From contig NZ_JAEMSS010000015.1 of assembly GCF_016462705.1 (NCBI RefSeq), forward strand, positions 1 to 38,659: DNA of 38,659 nt. Direction: 5' to 3'. The notes beneath the pieces are model-generated. The model searched no databases. It was given only the letters and a program-made list of their open reading frames with translations, and had not been told where the DNA came from. The translations under genes and the position numbers were made by a program. This stretch comes from Nocardioides sp. Its GTDB lineage: Bacteria; Actinomycetota; Actinomycetes; Propionibacteriales; Nocardioidaceae. Below are positions 16,466-25,226 of this stretch, in pieces. Each line of letters starts with the position of its first letter. The stretch's first letter is position 1.

Positions 16466-18226
16466 ATGAGCATCGACACGAGCAAGGTCGCCGACAGCAA
16501 CACCACTGCGGCCACCGCCAAGAAGCCGAACCGCGCGGGCGCGGCCGCCACCTGGGCCGACGACCGGCTCGGGCTGGCGACGATGATGAAGAAGAACCTG
16601 CGCAAGGTCTTCCCCGACCACTGGTCCTTCATGCTGGGCGAGGTCGCCCTGTGGAGCTTCGTGGTGCTGCTGCTCTCGGGTGTCTTCCTGACCTTCTGGT
16701 ACGTCCCGAGCATGGGCGAGGTGCACTACGAGGGCTCCTACGACCCGCTGCGCGGCGTCGAGATGTCGGAGGCCTACGCCTCCAGCCTGAAGCTGTCCTT
16801 CGACGTCCGCGGCGGACTGCTCATGCGGCAGATGCACCACTGGGCGGCGATGCTGTTCATCGCGGCGATGATGATCCACCTGCTCCGGGTCTTCTTCACC
16901 GGTGCGCACCGCAAGCCGCGTGAGCTCAACTGGGTCATCGGCTGCCTGCTCCTGCTGCTCGGCACGCTGGAGGGCTTCACCGGCTACTCCCTGCCGGACG
17001 ACCTCCTGTCCGGCACGGGCATCCGGGCCGCGGACGGCTTCCTCAAGGCGAGCCCGGTCGTCGGCAGCTACATGTCGTTCTTCCTCTTCGGTGGCGAGTT
17101 CCCGGGTGACGCGATCATCCCGCGGTTCTACACGATCCACGTGCTGCTGATCCCCGGCCTGCTGCTCGCCCTGATCACCGCCCACATGCTGCTGCTCGTC
17201 TACCACAAGCACACGCAGTGGCCCGGCCCCGGCCGCACCGAGCACAACGTGGTCGGCTACCCGATGCTCCCGGTCTACGCCGCCAAGGCGGGCGGGTTCT
17301 TCTTCATCGTCTTCGGCGTCACCGCGCTGATGGGTGGCCTGCTGTCGATCAACCCGGTGTGGCTGTTCGGGCCCTATGACCCGTCCAAGGTCACCGCCGG
17401 TTCGCAGCCCGACTGGTACATGGGGTGGCCGGACGGTCTCCTGCGGATCATGCCGGGCTGGGAGAGCCACATCTTCGGGCACACGATCTCGTGGAACGTG
17501 ATGGTCCCGATCCTGCTCGTGCCCCCGCTGATGCTCACGATCCTGATCCTCCTGCCCTTCCTGGAGTCCTGGATCACCGGTGACAAGCGGGACCACCACC
17601 TCCTGCAGCGACCGCGCAACGCACCGACCCGGACCGCGGTGATGGTGTCCCTGATGACGTTCTACGGCCTCTCCTGGGCGGCCGGCGGCAACGACCTGAT
17701 CGCGATCACGTTCGACCTGTCGATCAACCAGATCACCTACTTCATGAGAGTCGCGGTGTTCCTGGGGCCGGCCTTGGCCTTCATCATCACCAAGCGCTGG
17801 TGCATCTCGCTGCAGCGCAAGGACGAGGAGGTGCTGCTCCACGGCTACGAGACCGGCATCATCATGCGGTCGCCCGAGGGCGGCTACTCCGAGCGGCACC
17901 TGCCGATCAGCGAGGCCCGGGCCTTCACCATGACCGCACGGGACCGCGACCCGGACCTGGCCGAGCTCCAGTCCGGGGAGGACGGCGTGGACGCCAACGG
18001 GCTCGAACCCAAGCGCAGCCCGCTGGCGGGCATCCGCCGTCGGCTCCAGACCACGATGTACGCCGACAACATCCAGAAGCCGACCGCCGAGGAGCTCGAG
18101 GCGGCACACCACCACGCCGAGCACGAGCACGAGCTCCAGGCGGCGATGGAGGGTGTGTCCGCCGACGGGCACCAGTTCGACGGTCACCACCTCGTCGAGG
18201 AGGAGACCCTCCGCGGCGACCACTAG
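16466..18226 (+). CDS. qcrB: Cytochrome b subunit of the bc complex
   Basis: Menaquinol-oxidising cytochrome b, 586 residues, with eight or more membrane helices. Heme-ligand histidines are in RQMHHWAAMLFIAAMMIHLL and in YTIHVLL...LITAHMLLL. The Qo-site PEWY motif appears as PDWY in QPDWYMGWPDG, as in other actinobacteria. The C-terminal extension of about 150 residues is soluble and ends in a histidine/glutamate-rich tract (AAHHHAEHEHELQ, then GHQFDGHHLVEEE), which might bind metal; this is an observation without known function. ATG 16466 has GAGG about 9 nt upstream; GTG 16451 overlaps the qcrA stop and is a less likely start. Last gene of the operon, followed by a strong hairpin. This is the subunit targeted by Q203-type inhibitors in mycobacteria. 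Confidence 0.97.
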   Translation: MSIDTSKVADSNTTAATAKKPNRAGAAATWADDRLGLATMMKKNLRKVFPDHWSFMLGEVALWSFVVLLLSGVFLTFWYVPSMGEVHYEGSYDPLRGVEMSEAYASSLKLSFDVRGGLLMRQMHHWAAMLFIAAMMIHLLRVFFTGAHRKPRELNWVIGCLLLLLGTLEGFTGYSLPDDLLSGTGIRAADGFLKASPVVGSYMSFFLFGGEFPGDAIIPRFYTIHVLLIPGLLLALITAHMLLLVYHKHTQWPGPGRTEHNVVGYPMLPVYAAKAGGFFFIVFGVTALMGGLLSINPVWLFGPYDPSKVTAGSQPDWYMGWPDGLLRIMPGWESHIFGHTISWNVMVPILLVPPLMLTILILLPFLESWITGDKRDHHLLQRPRNAPTRTAVMVSLMTFYGLSWAAGGNDLIAITFDLSINQITYFMRVAVFLGPALAFIITKRWCISLQRKDEEVLLHGYETGIIMRSPEGGYSERHLPISEARAFTMTARDRDPDLAELQSGEDGVDANGLEPKRSPLAGIRRRLQTTMYADNIQKPTAEELEAAHHHAEHEHELQAAMEGVSADGHQFDGHHLVEEETLRGDH

Positions 18227-18242
18227 CCCCACCCGCTCCGCC

Positions 18243-18274
18243 ATCACCCGCCCGTGCTCGCACGGGCGGGTGAT
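18243..18274 (+). terminator. Strong terminator hairpin after qcrB
   Basis: Perfect 14-bp stem (ATCACCCGCCCGTG, loop CTCG, and its complement), followed by CTCGTT rather than a full T-run. It separates the bc operon from the LLM oxidoreductase gene, whose GGAGG lies only about 10 nt downstream. Confidence 0.8.
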
Positions 18275-18295
18275 CTCGTTCAGGAGGAACAGACG

Positions 18296-19363
18296 ATGGC
18301 CTACGACCGACCGGTGACGTTCGGGATCGACACGTTCGGCGACGTGACCGTCGACCCCGAGGGACAGCGCCGCACCGACGCCGAGGTCATCCGGGACGTC
18401 GTCGAGGAGGCCGTGCTCGCCGAGCAGGTGGGCCTGGACCACGTGAGCATCGGTGAGCACCATCGCGACGACTTCGCGGTGTCCGCGCCCGACATGGTCC
18501 TGGCCGCGATCGCCTCGCGCACCGAGCGGGTCACTCTCGGCACCGCGGTCACCGTGCTCAGCTCCGACGACCCGGTGCGCGTCTACGAGCGCTTCGCCAC
18601 CCTGGACGCCCTCTCCCACGGCCGGGCCGAGGTGACCCTGGGGAGAGGGTCCTTCACCGAGTCGTTCCCGCTGTTCGGCTACGACCTCGCCGACTACGAG
18701 GTCCTGTTCGCCGAGAAGCTCGACCTCTTCGCCCGGCTGCGCAGCGAGCGTCCGGTGTCCTGGGAGGGCACCACGCGCCGGCCGCTGGTCGAGGCCGACG
18801 TGCACCCCAAGACCGAACGCGGCACGATCCCCACCTGGATCGGTGTGGGCGGCTCACCGGAGTCGGTCGTCCGCGCGGCACGCTACGGCCTGCCGCTGAT
18901 GCTCGCGATCATCGGCGGGGACCCCGCGCGCTTCGCGCCCTACGCCGAGCTCTACCAGCGGGCTCTGCGCGAGCTGGACCAGCCGCCCCTCCCCGTGGGG
19001 GTCCACTCCCCCGGCTTCGTCGCAGCCACCGACGACGAGGCCCGCGACCTCCTGTGGCCGCACTACCGGGCGATGCGCGACCGGATCGGGCGCGAACGCG
19101 GCTGGCCGCCCGCCACCCGGGACCAGTACGACGCCGAGGCGACGACCGGCGCGCTGATGGTCGGCTCCCCCGAGAGCGTCGCGCGGCGCATCGCCCGCAC
19201 CGTCGAGGTCCTGGGCCTGTCCCGGTTCGACCTCAAGTACAGCAACGGCACGATGCCCCACGAGCACCTGATGACCGCCATCGAGCTCTACGGCACCCAG
19301 GTCGTCCCCCGGGTCAAGCAGCTGCTGAGCGAGAGTGGACGCGAGCGATCGGCCGCTCGCTGA
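18296..19363 (+). CDS. LLM-class (luciferase-like) flavin-dependent oxidoreductase
   Basis: A 355-residue TIM-barrel monooxygenase-like protein using FMN or F420 (family knowledge; cofactor cannot be told from sequence). Seen: FGIDTFGDVT at the first strand, VGLDHVSIGEHHRDDF (the luciferase-like EHH motif), SRTERVTLGTAVTVLSSDDPVRVYERFATLDALSHGRAEVTLGRG split across the barrel, WIGVGGSPESVVRAARYGLPLML, and the C-terminal GSPESVARRIARTVEVLGLSRF with LKYSNGTMPHEHLM. ATG 18296 has GGAGG about 9 nt upstream. It stands alone after the bc operon terminator. Substrate unknown. A 7-bp stem with 6-nt loop covers its last codons and ends just before the TGA. Confidence 0.92.
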   Translation: MAYDRPVTFGIDTFGDVTVDPEGQRRTDAEVIRDVVEEAVLAEQVGLDHVSIGEHHRDDFAVSAPDMVLAAIASRTERVTLGTAVTVLSSDDPVRVYERFATLDALSHGRAEVTLGRGSFTESFPLFGYDLADYEVLFAEKLDLFARLRSERPVSWEGTTRRPLVEADVHPKTERGTIPTWIGVGGSPESVVRAARYGLPLMLAIIGGDPARFAPYAELYQRALRELDQPPLPVGVHSPGFVAATDDEARDLLWPHYRAMRDRIGRERGWPPATRDQYDAEATTGALMVGSPESVARRIARTVEVLGLSRFDLKYSNGTMPHEHLMTAIELYGTQVVPRVKQLLSESGRERSAAR

Positions 19364-19526
19364 GTGAGAGCGCCCGCGATCGGTATCAGGCCTCAGCCGC
19401 ATCAGGACGACGGCTAGAGGCCACGGACGCTTGAATCTGCGAGCGGAGCGAGCGCGCCCCGCGATCGGCCCGGCGGCCACGATGGACGGCGGAGCTCCGC
19501 GGAGCGGAGCGGAGCGTCCGTCGTGG
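19341..19526 (+). repeat. GC-rich intergenic repeat cluster / bidirectional terminator region
   Basis: Between the convergent LLM and L,D-transpeptidase genes. Seen: stem GCGAGCG (19341-19347)/CGCTCGC (19354-19360) with 6-nt loop; three copies of GCGATCGG (about 19345, 19376, 19460); and a long inverted repeat CCACGATGGACG (19477-19488)/CGTCCGTCGTGG (19515-19526), perfect but for one G-U, whose loop holds the palindrome GCGGAGCTCCGC and repeated GGAGC units. No gene is seen in 19364-19551. It may terminate both transcripts or be a dispersed REP-like sequence. Confidence 0.6.
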
Positions 19527-19551
19527 GTGCCGGGCCGAACTTGCGGGGGTA

Positions 19552-20784
19552 TCAAGCCAGAGCCGAGCCCTCTTGCCACTCGGCCCAGCTGAGGTTCCAG
19601 TCCGACCAGCCGTTGCCGGGCTCGATCGACCGGTCCGTGCCGACGTACTCCACGACGTCCCCGCGGACGCTCATGTGGTAGAGCCAGTCGGCGTTGGCGG
19701 TGCTCAGGCCGGTGCACCCGTGGGAGACGTTGGCGCTCCCCTGGGAGGCGACCGACCACGGCGCGGCATGGATGAACTCACCGGAGGAGGTCACCCGCAT
19801 CGCCCACTGGACGTTGTCGATGTTGTAGCCGTCGGCGCTGTCGTTGGGGATGCCGACCGTCTCGGAGTCCATCCGCTTGGCGTCGTACTTCTCCATGATG
19901 ACCTTGATCCCCGAGCGGGTCGTGAACTTCGGCTCCTCACCGGTCGTGACGGGGAGGGTGCGCAGCAGCTTGCCGCCCGAGAACACCCGCATCTGGTGCG
20001 AGTCCATGTCCACCTTGTAGACGTGGGCGTCACCGACCTGGAAGTCGACGTGCCGGCTCTCCTGCCCGTAGATGCCGTTGCCCGCCGGGACGCTGTTGAT
20101 GTCGACGTCGACGCTGACCTCGGTCCCGGCCCGCCAGTACTTCTTGGGCCGGTAGTGGGCGACCTGGTCGCTCAGCCAGTACCAGCCGCCGGCCTGCTCG
20201 GGCGTGGACGTGACCTTCATGTGGCGCTCGAACGAGGCGCGGTCGGTCACGGGGACGTCGAAGCTGACGATGACGGGCATCCCCACTCCGACGGTCTCCC
20301 CGGCGAGCGGCGCCACGGACGGGTAGGTCTGCTGGTCGAGCGACAGGTCCTGGGTGGTGAACCGGGACCGGCGGGTGACCACGTCGCCGTCGTCGCCGCG
20401 TACGGCGGCCTCCACGACGTAGGTCGTGGCCGGCTCCAGCCGGTCCTCGGTCTTCCACATGCCGCCGTCACCCGAGATCTCGCCCTCCAAGGCGCCGGCC
20501 TCGCCCGAACCGGTGACCGTGACCGTGCTCAGCCGCCCGTGGGTGGCGGCGATCCTCAGGAGCGTGTCGACCGGGACGTCACGGGCGCCACGCTTCACGT
20601 TGCTCCTGATCGAGGCGGCCTCGGCGGGGGCTCCGTCGCTGCTGGAGGAGGACGACGGAGTGCCGTCTTGGGAGCCGGTGCCGGTGTCCGGGTCGGCGGA
20701 GCCCGACTCACAGGCGCTCAGCAACGTCGCGGCCAGCAGCAGAGCTGCTGCGCCGGTCGTCGATCGGACAGCCAGGGACGGCAT
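19552..20784 (-). CDS. L,D-transpeptidase lipoprotein with Ig-like domains
   Basis: A 410-residue enzyme predicted to make 3-3 peptidoglycan cross-links or attach proteins to the wall. Signal peptide with lipobox LLSAC, lipidated Cys25, then a Ser/Gly/Asp linker. Residues about 58-145 and 150-250 are Ig-like domains as in LdtMt2-type proteins, and residues about 253-385 the YkuD catalytic domain: HVYKVDMDSHQMRVF at its start, FIHAAPWS with His339, and the motif SHGCTGLS with His355 and nucleophile Cys357. Families usually show HGC(V/I)N or HGC(V/I)R; here the two residues after Cys are Thr-Gly. A C-terminal tail with several Trp follows. ATG 20784 has CTGGAG 8 nt upstream. Monocistronic, 115 nt downstream of ctaF. 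Confidence 0.94.
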   Translation of the reverse strand: MPSLAVRSTTGAAALLLAATLLSACESGSADPDTGTGSQDGTPSSSSSSDGAPAEAASIRSNVKRGARDVPVDTLLRIAATHGRLSTVTVTGSGEAGALEGEISGDGGMWKTEDRLEPATTYVVEAAVRGDDGDVVTRRSRFTTQDLSLDQQTYPSVAPLAGETVGVGMPVIVSFDVPVTDRASFERHMKVTSTPEQAGGWYWLSDQVAHYRPKKYWRAGTEVSVDVDINSVPAGNGIYGQESRHVDFQVGDAHVYKVDMDSHQMRVFSGGKLLRTLPVTTGEEPKFTTRSGIKVIMEKYDAKRMDSETVGIPNDSADGYNIDNVQWAMRVTSSGEFIHAAPWSVASQGSANVSHGCTGLSTANADWLYHMSVRGDVVEYVGTDRSIEPGNGWSDWNLSWAEWQEGSALA

Positions 20785-20870
20785 CAGGGCACTCCAGAGG
20801 GGTAGGTTCGATCAGCCTGAAAGGCTAACCAAGGGCTCCTACAGGAGACGAAACGGCGACGCGGAAGGTT

Positions 20871-20891
20871 GCGTCGGACCCGCGCCGACGC
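20871..20891 (-). terminator. Hairpin after ctaF
   Basis: GCGTCGG and CCGACGC form a 7-bp stem with a 7-nt loop, 8 nt after the ctaF stop. Probable end of the ctaC-ctaD-ctaF transcript, though no T-run follows. Confidence 0.45.
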
Positions 20892-20899
20892 TCAGGCCC

Positions 20900-21322
20900 T
20901 CAGTGAGCGTGCTCACCCCGGTAGTACTCGTAGATCCAGCCGGACAGCGCGACAGCGCCGAGCACGCCACCGATGATGACCAGCCACCACGCCAGCATCG
21001 CGACACCGTAGACCATGGCGCCGAGCGCCATGGCGCACCACAGCGGCCACCACGAGTACGGCGGGAAGAATCCCAGCTCACCCGCTCCGTCGGCGATCTC
21101 GGCGTCCTTGCGGTCCTCGGGACGCGGGTCCATCTTCTGGGCGTGGAAGCCCAGGAAGATCGTCACCATCAGGGTCAGCAGCGTGGTCATCGCCAGCGCC
21201 GAGGTGCCGGTCCAGTCACCGCCGTCGGTGTGCCCGCTCGCGTCGGTCACCAGCCAGTAGGCGGGCGTCACCAGCACCAGGAAGATGGTGCACGCGCCGA
21301 AGATCCAGGCCTCGGCCTTCAT
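20900..21322 (-). CDS. ctaF: Cytochrome c oxidase subunit IV (actinobacterial)
   Basis: A 140-residue membrane protein matching actinobacterial CtaF: an N-terminal pair of helices ([20 protein letters not shown] and [19 protein letters not shown]), a hydrophilic loop [22 protein letters not shown], the conserved [10 protein letters not shown] stretch, and a second helix pair. This loop packs against the other subunits in the mycobacterial supercomplex (family knowledge). The start overlaps the ctaD stop as ATGA, so the two are translationally coupled. Last gene of the minus-strand oxidase operon. Confidence 0.95.
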   Translation of the reverse strand: MKAEAWIFGACTIFLVLVTPAYWLVTDASGHTDGGDWTGTSALAMTTLLTLMVTIFLGFHAQKMDPRPEDRKDAEIADGAGELGFFPPYSWWPLWCAMALGAMVYGVAMLAWWLVIIGGVLGAVALSGWIYEYYRGEHAH

Positions 21323-23085
21323 CGGCCCTCACCGTCCTTGTCATCGACCTGGCCGTCGACCCGGTCCTCGACCAGCTCCTCGCGGCCCTCCATGTCGGGA
21401 GCGTCCGCGAAGCCACCCTCGGCCGCCGCCTCGTTCTGGTCGAGCTCGATCGCGGCCACCTCCGGGTGGTGCAGGTCGAACGCCGGCGACTCGGAGCGGA
21501 TCCGCGGGATGGTGACGAAGTTGTGCCGCGGCGGCGGGCAACTGGTGGCCCACTCCAGCGAGCGACCCCAACCCCACGGGTCGTCGACCTCGACGAGGGG
21601 CGATTTGCGGGAGATGTAGACGTTGTAGAAGAACGGCAGCGTCGAGGCGCCCAGCAGGAACGCTCCGATCGTCGACACCTGGTTGAGCGTGGTGAAGCCA
21701 TCCGCAGGCAGGTAGTCCGCGATCCGCCGCTGCATGCCCTCGACGCCCAGCCAGTGCTGCACGAGGAACGTCGTGTGGAAGCCGACGAACGTCAGCCAGA
21801 AGTGCACCTTGCCGAGCCGCTCGTCGAGCATCCGGCCGGTCATCTTCGGCCACCAGAAGTAGAAACCCGCGAACATCGCGAAGACCACCGTGCCGAACAC
21901 GACGTAGTGGAAGTGGGCGACCACGAAGTAGGAGTCGGAAACAGTGAAGTCCAGCGGGGGGCTGGCCAGGATGATGCCGGTCAGGCCGCCGAAGAGGAAC
22001 GTCGTCAGGAAGCCGATCGACCAGAGCATGGGGGTGTCGAAGGACAGACTTCCCCCCCACATCGTGCCGATCCAGTTGAAGAACTTCACGCCGGTGGGCA
22101 CGGCGATGAGGAACGTCATGCCGGAAAAGAACGGCAGGTCCACGGCGCCGGTGACGAACATGTGGTGGGCCCAGACCGCCACCGAGAGGATCGCGATGCC
22201 GAGCGTCGCGCCCACGAGCCCGACGTAGCCGAAGATCGGCTTGCGGCTGAAGACGGGCAGGATCTCGGTCACGATGCCGAAGAACGGCAGCGCGATGATG
22301 TAGACCTCCGGGTGCCCGAAGAACCAGAACAGGTGCTGCCACAGGATCGCCCCGCCGTGCGCGGTGTCGAACACCTGGGCACCGAGCTGTCGGTCGGCCT
22401 CAAGCATCAACAGGGCTCCGGCGAGCACCGGGAAGGCGATGAGCACCAGCAGGCTGGTCACCAGCGTGTTCCACACGAAGATCGGCATCCGGAACATGGT
22501 CATGCCCGGCGCCCGCATGCAGATGATGGTGGTGATGAAGTTGACCGCGCCGAGGATGGTGCCGAGCCCGGCCATCCACAGACCCATGATCCACAGGTCG
22601 CCACCGACCCCGGGCGACCGGACCGCGTCGGACAGCGGCGTGTAGGCGAACCAGCCGAAGTCCGCCGCTCCCGTGGGGGTCAGGAAGCCGGACGCCGCGA
22701 TCAGGCCGCCGAACAGGAACAGCCAGTAGCTGAACATGTTGAGCCGCGGGAACGCGACGTCGGGAGAGCCGATCTGCAGCGGCATGATCACGTTGCCGAA
22801 GCCGAAGAACAGCGGGGTCGCGAACAGCAGCAGCATGATCGTGCCGTGCATCGTGAACAGCTGGTTGTAGAGCTCGTCGTTGACGACCTGTTGGCCGGGA
22901 AAGGCGAGCTCGGAGCGGATCAGCATCGCCATCAGGCCTCCGATGAGGAACCAGGCGAAGGACGTGCCGAGGTAGAGCTTGCCGATCAGCTTGTGGTCGG
23001 TCGTGGTCATGATCCGCGCCAGCTGCTGGCCGAGCGGTTTGCGGGCCGGCACGGCCGTGGCGGGGTGGGGCGCTGTCGCGGTCAC
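21319..23085 (-). CDS. ctaD: Cytochrome c oxidase subunit I
   Basis: Catalytic heme-copper subunit (EC 7.1.1.9), 588 residues, twelve membrane helices. Metal ligands are all present: His80 in LFTMHGTIM (heme a), His258 with cross-link Tyr262 in [10 protein letters not shown] (CuB), His307-His308 in WAHHMF (CuB), and His391/His393 in VVAHFHYVV (heme a3/heme a). Typical actinobacterial MTTTDHK N-terminal motif and an acidic, non-membrane C-terminal tail of about 60 residues. GTG start overlaps the ctaC TGA (GTGA), and its stop overlaps the ctaF ATG. Linkage of ctaD with ctaC and ctaF differs from M. tuberculosis, where ctaD is elsewhere (from memory). Confidence 0.98.
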   Translation of the reverse strand: MTATAPHPATAVPARKPLGQQLARIMTTTDHKLIGKLYLGTSFAWFLIGGLMAMLIRSELAFPGQQVVNDELYNQLFTMHGTIMLLLFATPLFFGFGNVIMPLQIGSPDVAFPRLNMFSYWLFLFGGLIAASGFLTPTGAADFGWFAYTPLSDAVRSPGVGGDLWIMGLWMAGLGTILGAVNFITTIICMRAPGMTMFRMPIFVWNTLVTSLLVLIAFPVLAGALLMLEADRQLGAQVFDTAHGGAILWQHLFWFFGHPEVYIIALPFFGIVTEILPVFSRKPIFGYVGLVGATLGIAILSVAVWAHHMFVTGAVDLPFFSGMTFLIAVPTGVKFFNWIGTMWGGSLSFDTPMLWSIGFLTTFLFGGLTGIILASPPLDFTVSDSYFVVAHFHYVVFGTVVFAMFAGFYFWWPKMTGRMLDERLGKVHFWLTFVGFHTTFLVQHWLGVEGMQRRIADYLPADGFTTLNQVSTIGAFLLGASTLPFFYNVYISRKSPLVEVDDPWGWGRSLEWATSCPPPRHNFVTIPRIRSESPAFDLHHPEVAAIELDQNEAAAEGGFADAPDMEGREELVEDRVDGQVDDKDGEGR

Positions 23086-24002
23086 TCGGAGTCGTCTCCT
23101 TCTTGTCCCCGTCCGGGTCCCTCGCCCTCGGCGAGGTCACCGAGACCCTGCTGGGTGTAGGCCTCGTCACTGCCGAGCAGCGGCATCTCGGACGTCCGGC
23201 CAGCCTCGGCGAGCTCGTCGACGTGGGCGTCGTACTCCTCGCGGCTCACGACGTGGACCTCGAACAGCATCCGGGAGTGGTAGACGCCGCAGAGCTCGTA
23301 GCACGCCCCGCGGAAGACGCCCTCACGGCTCGGGGTGATGGAGTAGTGGTTGACCCGGCCCGGGATGACGTCCATGCGCATGAGGAACGACGGGATGCCG
23401 AAGTTGTGGATGACATCGGGGCTGTACAGGTTGAAGCGCGTTGTCTCGTCGACCGGCAGCCACAGTTCGGGGATGTACGAGCCGGTGCCGACCTCGTAGG
23501 CGTACTCGTCGTAGGCGTAGACGTCGTCGTACCGGTCGTCGTCGGCGCTCTCGTCCATCTCGCCGAGGCCGTAGTTGAACGTCCACTGCCACTGCTGGCC
23601 CGTCACCTCGATGATGTTGTCGGGCGGGATGTCGCGCAGCACGTCGTTCTGGACCTTCACCGTGTGGTTGAAGAACACGATGACCATGACGACCGGGGCG
23701 AGGGTGTAGAAGATCTCCAGCGGCAGGTTGTAGCGGGTCTGGATGGGGATCTCGTCGTCGCTGCGGCGGCGGAACTTCACCACGGCGTAGAAGATCAGGC
23801 CCCAGACGATCACCCCGGTGACCAGCGCCGCGATCCAGGCGCCCTGCCACAGGTCGAGGGTCCGCTCCCCCTGGACGGAGGCGGGCTCGGGCATGGCGAG
23901 GCGACCGGCCTCGGTGTCGTCGGCGCAACCGCTCAGGAGGAAGCCCAGGAGCAGGGCCACGACGAGCGGAGTGCGCAGCCGCCGACGGCGCTGAAGACTC
24001 AC
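23082..24002 (-). CDS. ctaC: Cytochrome c oxidase subunit II, CuA lipoprotein
   Basis: Subunit II of the aa3 oxidase, 306 residues; takes electrons from the bc complex through CuA. A lipobox LLSGC gives lipidated Cys26, followed by two membrane helices (about 52-75 and 97-113) and the exported cupredoxin domain. The CuA ligands are complete: His199 in DVIHNFG and [12 protein letters not shown] with Cys234, Cys238, His242 and Met245. TGQQWQWTF is the aromatic entry region. An Asp/Tyr-rich insert ([20 protein letters not shown], about 151-170) is typical of actinobacterial CtaC. GTG start has GAGGGG about 8 nt upstream. First gene of ctaC-ctaD-ctaF, divergent from the cysteine desulfurase gene. 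Confidence 0.98.
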   Translation of the reverse strand: MSLQRRRRLRTPLVVALLLGFLLSGCADDTEAGRLAMPEPASVQGERTLDLWQGAWIAALVTGVIVWGLIFYAVVKFRRRSDDEIPIQTRYNLPLEIFYTLAPVVMVIVFFNHTVKVQNDVLRDIPPDNIIEVTGQQWQWTFNYGLGEMDESADDDRYDDVYAYDEYAYEVGTGSYIPELWLPVDETTRFNLYSPDVIHNFGIPSFLMRMDVIPGRVNHYSITPSREGVFRGACYELCGVYHSRMLFEVHVVSREEYDAHVDELAEAGRTSEMPLLGSDEAYTQQGLGDLAEGEGPGRGQEGDDSE

Positions 24003-24022
24003 GAAAGAGCCCCTCTCGACTC

Positions 24023-24051
24023 ACTGTAAGACGTCACGTATTTGGCAGTAA
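24023..24051 (-). promoter_or_regulatory. Candidate promoter of the ctaCDF operon
   Basis: Minus strand TTACTG (24051-24046), 17-nt spacer, TACAGT (24028-24023), with about 20 nt to the GTG start. The spacer holds the palindrome GACGTC within GTGACGTC, a possible regulator site. Confidence 0.45.
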
Positions 24052-24135
24052 TGACCCTAGCCCAATGGTGCCGCCGCTCCGGCTCCGGGTGGGTCCTCCC
24101 GACGGGTGTTTCGAGACGGCCGCCGCCGCGGCTCG

Positions 24136-24141
24136 GATACT
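24136..24141 (+). promoter_or_regulatory. -10 element, leaderless start of cysteine desulfurase
   Basis: GATACT, 8 nt before GTG 24150. No Shine-Dalgarno sequence precedes the start. Confidence 0.4.
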
Positions 24142-24149
24142 TTTCACTC

Positions 24150-25226
24150 GTGGGCGACGGCGGGTATCTCGACAGCGCCTCCTCGGAGCCGCTGCACCCC
24201 GCGGCCCGCGAGGCGATGCTCGCCGCCCTCGACCAGGGGTACGCCGACCCGCGGCGGCTCCACCCGCCGGCGCGCAACGCGCGGCTGATCCTCGACAACG
24301 CCCGGGAGGCGGTCGCCGAGGCCCTCGGCGTACGGCGGGACGAGGTGTCGTTCACCTCGTCCGGGACCGACGCCGTGCACCGCGGCCTGCTGGGACTGCT
24401 GCCCCCAGGCGCCACGGTCGCACACGCGGCGGTCGAACACTCCGCCGTCCTGCACGCTCTTGCCTGGCGCCCGGACCTGAAGTTGCGCTCACTCCCGGTG
24501 GATGCGACCGGGCGCGTCGACGCGGAGCGGTTGGGCACCTACGACGTCCTCGCGCTCCAGGACGCCAACCACGAGGTGGGCACGATCCAGCCCGCCGTGG
24601 GCGTGGGCACGGTCTTCCGCGACGCGTGCGCCTCGATGGGCCGGGTGCCGCTGCGCGAAGGCTGGTCAGCGGCGGCCGGCTCGGCGCACAAGTGGGGTGG
24701 CCCGGCCGGCGTCGGGGTGCTGCTGGTCCGCCAGGGCGTCCGCTGGCGCAACCCGTTCCCTGCCGACGACCGGGTCGACGGGCGGGTCAGCGGCTTCGAG
24801 AACGTCCCCGCGGCCCTCGGTGCCGCCGCGGCCCTCCAGGCCGTGGTGGCCGAGCGCGACCTGGTCAACGCGCGCCAGCACGCGCTCGTGGACCGGATCC
24901 GCGCCGCGGTCGCCCGGATCCCCGACACCGAGGTGGTCGGCGACGCGGTCGTGCGGCTCCCGCACCTGGTGACGTTCTCGTTCCTCTACGTCGACGGCGA
25001 GGCGATCGTGGACGCGCTGGCCCGCCGCGGCTTCAGCGTCGCCAGCGGGTCCGCGTGCACGGCCTCCACGCTCGAGCCCAGCCACGTGCTCGCCGCCATG
25101 GGAGCACTGACCCACGGCAACCTCCGGGTGTCGCTGACCCGGGACGCCACCGAGACCGAGGTCAACGCGTTCCTGGCCGTGCTGCCCGAGGTCGTCGCCG
25201 AGATCCGCAGGGACGTGGGGATGTGA
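24150..25226 (+). CDS. Cysteine desulfurase-like class V aminotransferase
   Basis: PLP enzyme of 358 residues that would remove sulfur from cysteine as a persulfide. Seen: FTSSGTDAVHRGLLG (phosphate loop), EHSAVL with ring-stacking His97, DANHEVGTIQP (Asn140; canonical NNEIGTIQP), Asp158 in FRDACASMGRVPL, Schiff-base Lys181 in GSAHKWGGP, and Cys303 in SGSACTASTLEPSH, the sulfur-carrying Cys. The usual Gln after the PLP Asp (DATQS) is replaced by Ala (DACAS). GTG 24150 is chosen for the GATACT at 8 nt and because the protein then starts at the usual YLDSASS; longer frames have no homologous look. The TusA-like gene overlaps by GTGA, so the persulfide is probably handed to it. Confidence 0.9.
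   Translation: MGDGGYLDSASSEPLHPAAREAMLAALDQGYADPRRLHPPARNARLILDNAREAVAEALGVRRDEVSFTSSGTDAVHRGLLGLLPPGATVAHAAVEHSAVLHALAWRPDLKLRSLPVDATGRVDAERLGTYDVLALQDANHEVGTIQPAVGVGTVFRDACASMGRVPLREGWSAAAGSAHKWGGPAGVGVLLVRQGVRWRNPFPADDRVDGRVSGFENVPAALGAAAALQAVVAERDLVNARQHALVDRIRAAVARIPDTEVVGDAVVRLPHLVTFSFLYVDGEAIVDALARRGFSVASGSACTASTLEPSHVLAAMGALTHGNLRVSLTRDATETEVNAFLAVLPEVVAEIRRDVGM

Noticed and set aside
16460-18805. Long minus-strand open frame under qcrB
   Set aside because: Antisense to qcrB and the LLM gene, composition of random GC-rich frames (long runs of Arg, Gly, Asp, His, Val), no start signal.
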